DNA of 5,247 nt. Origin: Oscillospiraceae bacterium. GTDB taxonomy: Bacteria; Bacillota; Clostridia; Oscillospirales; Oscillospiraceae. The DNA lies in the NCBI GenBank assembly GCA_017620315.1, contig JAFZQQ010000282.1:1-5247 (forward strand). Direction: 5' to 3'. Below, piece by piece: positions 1-4,172 of the stretch (positions are counted from its first letter, which is position 1; the number at the start of each line of letters is the position of its first letter). Position numbers and translations under genes: made by a program. The notes under the pieces were generated by a model. It made no database searches. It was not told the DNA's origin and was given only the letters and a program-made list of their open reading frames with translations.

Positions 1-203
1 ACCGAGCCGCCATGCAGTATGCGCAGCATGACTGCACCGTCGTCGTGTATGGCCTTCTCCGGTTCATCGGCGGTTTCGCGGCTGTCCGGAGCCTCCGGCA
101 GCGCTTCGGGCTCCGCCGCGGCTGTGCGGCGTCCGGCGGCAAGCCATGCGAGCGCGCAGAGCAGCGCAAGCACCAGAGCGAGTATCCGTATCTCATGCTT
201 CAT
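1..203 (-). CDS. N-terminal part of an exported or membrane-anchored protein, possibly SpoIID-like (partial)
   Basis: The gene runs leftward out of the window; 67 codons are visible. It starts at ATG 201-203, preceded by AAGAGGA at good spacing. The protein opens with a short basic stretch (MKHEIR) and a hydrophobic segment at about residues 7-23, so it is exported or anchored by its N-terminus. C16 lacks a proper lipobox (a leucine precedes it), so a lipoprotein is unlikely. Residues 29-50 are a Pro/Glu/Ala-rich acidic linker, and at about residue 57 a folded domain seems to begin (AVMLRILHGGS). A signal anchor, an acidic linker and then a beta-strand ending in a polar turn resembles the start of clostridial SpoIID/LytB-domain proteins, the mother-cell peptidoglycan lytic enzymes of engulfment. 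The sigma-E-like promoter upstream fits this. The diagnostic domain lies outside the window, so the family is an inference. The existence of the gene is well supported. Confidence 0.8.
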   Translation of the reverse strand, partial: MKHEIRILALVLALLCALAWLAAGRRTAAAEPEALPEAPDSRETADEPEKAIHDDGAVMLRILHGGS

Positions 204-236
204 ATGTCGTCCTCTTTTCATTTAACGGAATAATAC

Positions 237-265
237 ATATTATGAGGTCAGACATAGACAAATGA
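237..265 (-). promoter_or_regulatory. Possible sigma-E-type promoter for the leftward gene
   Basis: On the minus strand, TCATTTG (259-265) is followed after exactly 14 nt by CATAATAT (237-244). The sigma-E consensus known from Bacillus is about KMATATT, a spacer of 13-15 nt, then CATACANT; the match is 5 of 7 in the -35 box and CATA...T in the -10 box. Transcription would start near 230, about 27 nt before the ATG at 203. No good sigma-A promoter was found in this direction. The -35 overlaps that of the opposite sigma-A promoter, so the two could interfere. Confidence 0.35.
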
Positions 266-283
266 AAAAACATGTGCTATACT
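255..283 (+). promoter_or_regulatory. Sigma-A promoter with extended -10, driving the membrane-protein gene
   Basis: TAGACA (255-260, 5 of 6 to TTGACA) and TATACT (278-283, 5 of 6 to TATAAT) are separated by exactly 17 nt. A TGC directly before the -10 gives an extended -10 (TGnTATACT). The expected start is near 290, which leaves a leader of about 130 nt before the ATG at 422. This is the best vegetative promoter in the window. Confidence 0.7.
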
Positions 284-304
284 GCTTTCGTTTTTCGGAA
301 AAGG

Positions 305-398
305 GGTATTTCAGCGTGAATAATCACGCTGAAAAATGCCGTTTCGCTCGCCGCTTACGCGGCAAATGCGAAAAAGGGCGATAATCCTCTTTTTGCAT
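305..398 (+). promoter_or_regulatory. Structured 5' leader with competing hairpins
   Basis: Three hairpins can be drawn between the promoter and the gene. Hairpin A has a perfect 11-bp stem, 309-319 with 324-334 (loop ATAA), extendable by 305-308 with 337-340 across a 2-nt bulge. Hairpin B pairs TTTCGC (342-347) with GCGAAA (368-373) around an inner stem GCCGC/GCGGC (350-354 with 359-363). Hairpin C pairs 366-378 with 386-398 (one A-C mismatch, two G-T pairs; seven-base loop 379-385). B and C both need 368-373 and so exclude each other, a layout seen in attenuators and riboswitch expression platforms. C has no U-tract after its stem, so it is not a clear terminator, and no known riboswitch class was recognised. 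Pairing is seen directly; a regulatory role is inference. Confidence 0.4.
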
Positions 399-421
399 AC
401 GTCGGCATATGGAGGATCAAC

Positions 422-1216
422 ATGAAAAAAATAAACTGGCTGCTGCTTGCGGTCTTTACCTGCGCAGCGATCTGCCTTCGCACGGGGCAGCTTAGAACGG
501 GCTTTGACGAAATGGGGCTTCCGATCGCGGGCAATTTGTTCGGCACCGCGCTTATCATCGTTCTCTTTGCCGCCGCGGTGTGGTTTGCTCTTGAGGGAAG
601 GAAGCTTCCGGCGGCAAGCGATGTTGCGGACGGCACGATCTCCGACTGCTTCCGCTTTAAGAGCATGGCTGCTGTCTTCTGCGCTGTCGCGGGAGCGTTT
701 TTGCTTCCGGCGAGCGTGGTCGCCTCAGTCGCGGGTTATTCAAGCGGCTTGCAGATGATGCTGCTGTATGTTTCGACCGTTGTGTCGGCGTTTTGCCTGC
801 TCTATGTCGTCGTAACGCTTTACCGTGGGCGCGAGGTGCTTAACGTTACGCTCCTTGTTCCGGTGTGCTCCCTTATCGTGTATCTTATCTTTCTTTACAG
901 GGCCGACGCTTCCGACCCCGTGCTTGCGCGGTTCTATATAGAGATACTTGCCGCGGCGCTTTTGACGTTCAGCTCTCTGGAACTGGCAGGCTTCGCGTTT
1001 GGCTGCGGCTCTCCGCGCCTGTTTATGCCCTCCGCCGCGATGGCGGCGCTTCTCTCGGCGGTCAACGCGGCACAGAGGCAAAGCCTTGCGTCGATGCTTT
1101 TGTTTGCCGGCTGCGCGCTGCTGGAGCTCGGCTTCCTTATTGCGATGGACTTCACAAAAAAGCCGCGCGCAGATGAAACCATACGGCCGGAGCCCGAGGA
1201 AAACGAACAAATATAA
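422..1216 (+). CDS. Unrecognised integral membrane protein with about eight membrane segments
   Basis: This encodes 264 aa, starting at ATG 422 with GGAGGA at 411-416 (5-nt spacing) and ending at TAA 1214-1216. Hydrophobic segments lie at about residues 5-19, 35-58, 81-105, 110-133, 141-159, 170-193, 199-216 and 221-243. The protein ends with a charged cytoplasmic-looking tail (244-264) rich in Lys/Arg and then Glu/Pro. Loops are short and there is no visible enzymatic or nucleotide-binding motif. The N-terminal MKKINW followed by a hydrophobic run could be read as a signal peptide but is more likely the first membrane helix. No family was recognised; it could be a small transporter, a sensor module or a membrane scaffold. 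It stands alone, with its own sigma-A promoter, a structured leader upstream and a strong terminator directly after the stop, so it is probably monocistronic. Codon use (GC-rich third positions) matches the rest of the window. Confidence 0.85.
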   Translation: MKKINWLLLAVFTCAAICLRTGQLRTGFDEMGLPIAGNLFGTALIIVLFAAAVWFALEGRKLPAASDVADGTISDCFRFKSMAAVFCAVAGAFLLPASVVASVAGYSSGLQMMLLYVSTVVSAFCLLYVVVTLYRGREVLNVTLLVPVCSLIVYLIFLYRADASDPVLARFYIEILAAALLTFSSLELAGFAFGCGSPRLFMPSAAMAALLSAVNAAQRQSLASMLLFAGCALLELGFLIAMDFTKKPRADETIRPEPEENEQI

Positions 1217-1221
1217 TAAAA

Positions 1222-1261
1222 ATGATGAAAACAGACGCCGCTCGGCGTCTGTTTTCATCAT
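1222..1261. terminator. Bidirectional intrinsic terminator, 18-bp perfect stem
   Basis: The arms atgatgaaaacagacgcc (1222-1239) and its exact complement (1244-1261) enclose the loop GCTC. The GC-rich core CAGACGCC/GGCGTCTG is flanked by an A-run on the left and TTTT on the right, so it works as a rho-independent terminator rightward, 5 nt after the stop of the membrane-protein gene. Read leftward, the stem is followed by TTTTTATTATATTTG, an even better U-tract, and it would end the tadA transcript. Confidence 0.85.
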
Positions 1262-1272
1262 GAGATGGAAGA

Positions 1273-1383
1273 TTGGATGAAAAGAAGCTATTGTCTCTTG
1301 CAAGTGTTAAGATACGCGACTATTGTAAACAAAGATATGGGGGAATTGTTAAAAAAGTTTTAAAAGGCGATGAATTATGTAAA
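1273..1383 (+). other. AT-rich island with a possible gene remnant
   Basis: By hand count 35 of these 111 bases are G or C, far below the GC-rich genes on both sides. A rightward frame from TTG 1273 reads about 37 residues of plausible AT-rich coding sequence (LASVKIRDYCKQRYGG, then IVKKVLKGDELCKLSN) before running into the antisense of tadA, where it turns into an unlikely Ala/Arg/His-rich sequence. A second frame, ATG 1265 to TAA 1361-1363, reads 32 codons. Neither has a convincing ribosome binding site or any recognisable family. The island may be the remnant of a transferred or decayed gene cut off at the tadA end, or simply non-coding spacer between tadA and its terminator. Confidence 0.3.
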
Positions 1384-1827
1384 CTATCTAATATCCCTGA
1401 AGAACTCGCCCAGCACTGCGGCGCACTCCGGTTCCAGTATTCCGCCGATCAGGGCGGGCGGATGTGGAAAGTCCTCCATAAAGAGATTCATCACGCCGCC
1501 GCAGGCGCCCATCGCGGAGTCGCGCGCGCCGTAATAGACCCGCGGAATGCGCGCGTTGAGTATGGCGCCGGCGCACATAGGGCAGGGCTCAAGTGTGACG
1601 TAGAGCGTGCAGTCGTCCAGCCGCCATGAGCCAAGACGGGTGTTGGCGTCGGTTATCGCTTCAAGCTCCGCGTGCGAGGTCGTAAAGCGCAGCTCCTCAC
1701 GGCGGTTGCGGCCTCTGCCTACGATCTCGCCGCCGCGGACTATCACGCAGCCGACAGGCACCTCGCCGCAGCGCATCGCCTCCCGCGCAAGGCGCAGAGC
1801 CTCACGCATGAATGATTCGTGATCCAT
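1384..1827 (-). CDS. tadA: tRNA-specific adenosine-34 deaminase TadA
   Basis: TadA deaminates adenosine to inosine at wobble position 34 of tRNA-Arg(ACG), letting one tRNA read CGU, CGC and CGA; it acts in the cytoplasm as a zinc-dependent homodimer. The 147-aa protein has the full signature of the cytidine/deoxycytidylate-deaminase fold: VPVGCVIV at 24-31, HAE at 52-54 (H52 zinc ligand, E54 proton shuttle) and EPCPMCAGAIL at 80-90 (C82 and C85 zinc ligands). The conserved ARIPRVYYGARD and the C-terminal EFFRDIR follow. The stretch before HAE reads FTTS where many TadA proteins have DPTA. Length is normal. The frame stays open to ATG 1923, but ATG 1825-1827 is chosen because GGGAG lies 7-8 nt upstream and the family begins here (MDHESFMREAL). 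No convincing promoter was seen. It is divergent from yaaL, with 83 nt between the two starts. Confidence 0.96.
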   Translation of the reverse strand: MDHESFMREALRLAREAMRCGEVPVGCVIVRGGEIVGRGRNRREELRFTTSHAELEAITDANTRLGSWRLDDCTLYVTLEPCPMCAGAILNARIPRVYYGARDSAMGACGGVMNLFMEDFPHPPALIGGILEPECAAVLGEFFRDIR

Positions 1828-1854
1828 AAATTTGCTCCCAAGGTATAAAATCCG

Positions 1855-1882
1855 GAATATTTGTCCATGCTCTCCATAAAAT
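1855..1882 (+). promoter_or_regulatory. Sigma-E-type promoter of yaaL-bofA
   Basis: GAATATT (1855-1861) fits the Bacillus sigma-E -35 consensus KMATATT at all seven positions, and CATAAAAT (1875-1882) fits CATACANT at seven of eight. The spacer is 13 nt. Transcription would start near 1889-1890, just before the ribosome binding site at 1893, leaving a leader of about 20 nt. This would place yaaL and bofA under mother-cell control, as expected for a pro-sigma-K processing inhibitor. Confidence 0.6.
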
Positions 1883-1892
1883 GGTAACACAT

Positions 1893-1901
1893 AGGGGGAG
1901 G
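1893..1901 (+). promoter_or_regulatory. Ribosome binding site that sets the yaaL start
   Basis: AGGGGGAGG lies 9 nt before ATG 1911. An in-frame ATG at 1881 has no such site upstream and would fall before the predicted transcript start, so 1911 is preferred. Confidence 0.75.
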
Positions 1902-1910
1902 GCAGAAGAT

Positions 1911-2180
1911 ATGCGAGGTACAAACCGTTTTCGCCGCAATATAGCCCGCGACGGCAGCATGCAGGATATGTTCAATGAGCTCGGCGAGCTCCGCGCCGCG
2001 CTTGACGAGGCATATATGCGTTTTGACAACGCCACCGAGCCGGAGCTGGTCGAAGCCTGCGTATATGAGATCAACGCCGCGCAGTCCCGATATAATTATC
2101 AGCTTCGCCTGATCAAGGAGTCGGGCGGCGAGGCTGCGTTCAGGGCGTTCTCCGGAAGGGAGGCGTCGTCGTGGGCCTGA
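1911..2180 (+). CDS. yaaL: YaaL-like protein, DUF2508 family
   Basis: This is a small soluble protein of 89 aa with no membrane segment or signal peptide. A basic N-terminus (residues 1-13) is followed by a mostly helical body. The most family-like part is residues 24-70, an acidic helix (LGELRAALDEAYMRF) and then EPELVEACVYEINAAQSRYN and a Lys/Arg-containing helix; the pattern D/E-P-E-L-v-e-x-x-x-Y-E-I-x-A-x-x-x-R-Y is what I recognise from DUF2508/YaaL. The molecular role of the family is unknown to me. The assignment is strengthened by bofA directly downstream, as in Bacillus subtilis, where yaaL lies between recR and bofA. The stop codon overlaps bofA by 10 nt, so the two are probably translationally coupled and share the sigma-E-like promoter upstream. 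recR is not upstream here; tadA is, on the opposite strand. Confidence 0.8.
   Translation: MRGTNRFRRNIARDGSMQDMFNELGELRAALDEAYMRFDNATEPELVEACVYEINAAQSRYNYQLRLIKESGGEAAFRAFSGREASSWA
2158..2163 (+). promoter_or_regulatory. Ribosome binding site inside yaaL that sets the bofA GTG start
   Basis: GGGAGG lies 7 nt before GTG 2171, inside the last codons of yaaL. It supports the GTG start and coupling of the two genes. Confidence 0.75.
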
Positions 2181-2437
2181 CGGAAAAGATAGTGCTGGGG
2201 TTTCTGTGCGCCTTTGCCGTGCTTGGCGTGATACGCCTGTTCTCCGCGCCGCTCAGGCTTGCGCTCAAGGTGTTGATCAACACGCTTCTGGGCTTCGCCG
2301 CGCTGTTTGTCATCAACCTTGCGAGCGGCCTCACTGGCTTTTCACTGGGCATGAACCTGTTCAACGCGCTTGTCATCGGCATCCTCGGCGTGCCCGGACT
2401 TGTACTGCTCGTGCTGCTGAAGATAGTATTCGTGTAG
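2171..2437 (+). CDS. bofA: BofA family inhibitor of pro-sigma-K processing
   Basis: BofA is a small protein of the mother-cell membrane around the forespore. With SpoIVFA it holds the intramembrane protease SpoIVFB inactive until the forespore signals, which delays cleavage of pro-sigma-K. This 88-aa protein has the normal BofA length and is almost wholly hydrophobic, with segments at about 7-23, 36-54 and 65-86. The family's C-terminal signature is present: a Gly-containing turn after segment two (SGLTGFSLGMNLFNALVIG) and then GILGVPGLVLLVLLK. Translation starts at GTG with a good ribosome binding site. It overlaps yaaL by 10 nt and is probably made from the sigma-E-like promoter at 1855-1882. 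BofA homologues also occur in clostridia whose sigma-K control differs from that of Bacillus, so the exact role here is less certain than the family. The stop lies only 4 nt from the stop of the convergent GH2 gene. Confidence 0.92.
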   Translation: MGLTEKIVLGFLCAFAVLGVIRLFSAPLRLALKVLINTLLGFAALFVINLASGLTGFSLGMNLFNALVIGILGVPGLVLLVLLKIVFV

Positions 2438-2441
2438 AGGT

Positions 2442-4172
2442 TTACATAAACTTTAGCTTTTCGTTCAAGGGACGCAATTTGCGATCTTCTGCCTTGCACA
2501 CTCGCCTGTCGAAGGTGAGCAGCCCATTCAGCTCATCTTCAACGTCTGAGAGCTCTGTGTACACTGTGGCGGACAGCCCCTCGGTCTCTATGAGCGGCAG
2601 CACCTGTTCCTCATATAGCTTTACATAATCCTTTTGCCAATCGGCTGCCGAGTCATACATGCGGTAGCCGAATTTTTTGCCGTGAATATGACCCTCGATG
2701 GGAAGGGAATAGCCGCCGAATTCCGTCAGCGCAAGCACGCGCCGTCTGTCGCCGCGGAGCTTGAGCGGTTTAAAATAGGCGTGATAGCTTTTCACGTCGC
2801 CGCCCCCCTGATCATGCCAGCCGCTGGCGTGATCGACAAGGCGCGTGGGATCCAGACTGCGCAGCAGGTCGGCGGCGGAGTTGGCGTCAAACTGCCCCCA
2901 ACCCTCGTTGAAGGGGACCCAGAGCGCGATGCAGGGGCTGTTGTAAAGGTGCCTTACAGTCTGCTCAAGATCTGAGAGGTATTGTTCGCGGCCGCGTTTG
3001 TCGGAGCGCCCGAAGAGCGGATAGAGCCGGTCGTCCAGATGGATCCCCGTGAACAGCGGCGTGCTGACGACCAGAGGATCGTAGCGGCCTCCGCCGCTTA
3101 CGAGATCCTGCCAGACCAGCATTCCGAGCCGGTCGCAGTGATAGTACCAGCGCAGCGGCTCTATCTTGATGTGCTTTCGCAGCATATTGAAGCCGAGCCG
3201 CTTGGCTGTCTGTATGTCATAAATGAGCGCCTCGTCGTCCGGCGCGGTGTAAAGCCCGTCCGACCAATAGCCCTGATCCAGAAGCCCGTTGTGGAAATAC
3301 GGCTTTCCATTGAGCGCGAAGACACTGTGCCCGTGATATTCGGCTATTCCGAACTTGCGCATGGCAAAATAGCTTTCGACGCGATCCCTGCCGGCCTCAA
3401 ACACAACGGTGTAAAGGAATGGATCCTCCGGCGTCCAGGGATGGAAGTACTCCGGAAGTATCCGGCAAATACCTTCGCCGTCAAAGCAGCTTTGCGCGAT
3501 CACTGTGCCGTCCATCAGAACTGTGGCATGAACGCTCATCGGCGAACTGCACTCCGCCTTCCAGCGCAGGACTCTGCCGTCAAAGTCCGGCGTGAGCTCA
3601 AGACGTCTGATATGCTCCTCGGGCACGCTTTCGAGCCAGACGGCCTGCCAAATGCCGCTCGTCGCCGTGTACCAGATGCCGCCGCGTTTGTAGCTTTGTT
3701 TACCGTATGCGTGCGGTGTGTTTACAAGCGAATCGCGCACACGGAGCAGGAGCGTGTTGGCACCATCATGGAGGTGCTGCGTTATGTCGACCGAAAACGG
3801 AAGATACCCGCCCTCATGATGGGCGACCGCCTCGCCGTTCCACCACACATCCGCGATCTGGTCGACCGCTCCGAAGTGCAGCAGCACACGCCCGGCGTTA
3901 AAGCCTTCGGGCAGTGTGACGCTGCGCTCGTACCAGAGAAACTCGTCGCTTTTGAGCTGACGCTCAACACCGGAGAGAATGGATTCCGGGGAAAAGGGCA
4001 CGACGATCTCGCCCTGCCAGTCCAATGGGCGTATGGATTCCCTGGTAATGGCGTAGCGCCATACGCCGTTCAGGTTTACATAACTACTGCGCTTCATCTG
4101 CGGGCGGGGATATTCGGGGAGAGGATGCTCCCGGTCGAGGGCAGCGCCCCATGGCGTCAGCAGCTTATTCAT
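2442..4172 (-). CDS. Glycoside hydrolase family 2 enzyme, cytoplasmic
   Basis: This is a 576-aa retaining exo-glycosidase of the beta-galactosidase/beta-glucuronidase/beta-mannosidase group, without a signal peptide. A jelly-roll sugar-binding domain spans about 30-183 (WYERSVTLPEGF at 80-91, GYLPFSVDIT at 122-131). An immunoglobulin-like domain follows (about 186-275, ending near HPWTPEDPFLY at 244-254). The TIM barrel runs from about 276 to the end. The acid/base is E423 in FNEGWGQFD and the nucleophile is E484 in TEFGGYS; RKHIKIEPLRWYYHCDRLG (332-350) is the usual GH2 helix before them. The LacZ C-terminal domains are missing, so it is compact like UidA. However, the C-terminal NKKG-type motif by which beta-glucuronidases bind the carboxylate is not seen (DELNGLLTFDRR at 546-557 takes its place), so glucuronide is unlikely and the substrate is unknown. 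The start overlaps the transporter gene by 8 nt (ATGAATAA), which implies joint import and hydrolysis. Confidence 0.93.
   Translation of the reverse strand: MNKLLTPWGAALDREHPLPEYPRPQMKRSSYVNLNGVWRYAITRESIRPLDWQGEIVVPFSPESILSGVERQLKSDEFLWYERSVTLPEGFNAGRVLLHFGAVDQIADVWWNGEAVAHHEGGYLPFSVDITQHLHDGANTLLLRVRDSLVNTPHAYGKQSYKRGGIWYTATSGIWQAVWLESVPEEHIRRLELTPDFDGRVLRWKAECSSPMSVHATVLMDGTVIAQSCFDGEGICRILPEYFHPWTPEDPFLYTVVFEAGRDRVESYFAMRKFGIAEYHGHSVFALNGKPYFHNGLLDQGYWSDGLYTAPDDEALIYDIQTAKRLGFNMLRKHIKIEPLRWYYHCDRLGMLVWQDLVSGGGRYDPLVVSTPLFTGIHLDDRLYPLFGRSDKRGREQYLSDLEQTVRHLYNSPCIALWVPFNEGWGQFDANSAADLLRSLDPTRLVDHASGWHDQGGGDVKSYHAYFKPLKLRGDRRRVLALTEFGGYSLPIEGHIHGKKFGYRMYDSAADWQKDYVKLYEEQVLPLIETEGLSATVYTELSDVEDELNGLLTFDRRVCKAEDRKLRPLNEKLKFM

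Noticed and set aside
740..1303. Leftward open frame of 187 codons
   Set aside because: It is antisense to the membrane-protein gene, very rich in Arg/His/Lys, and crosses the terminator hairpin; it is a shadow frame.
1881..1910. Earlier yaaL start at ATG 1881
   Set aside because: No ribosome binding site lies upstream, and the codon overlaps the predicted -10 box; ATG 1911 follows AGGGGGAGG.
1828..1910. SRP RNA or other RNA gene next to tadA
   Set aside because: The spacer is only 83 nt and is filled by two ribosome binding sites and a promoter; no SRP RNA-like fold or conserved loop was seen.
1828..1923. 32-residue N-terminal extension of TadA from ATG 1923
   Set aside because: It has no ribosome binding site and an unrelated sequence, and the family starts at MDHESFM, where a GGGAG site fits.
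2438..4084. 12-bp repeat aggtttacataa at 2438-2449 and 4072-4083
   Set aside because: The first copy spans the bofA/GH2 junction and the other lies inside the GH2 gene, where it encodes unrelated residues; no flanking repeats or element boundaries are seen, so it is probably chance.
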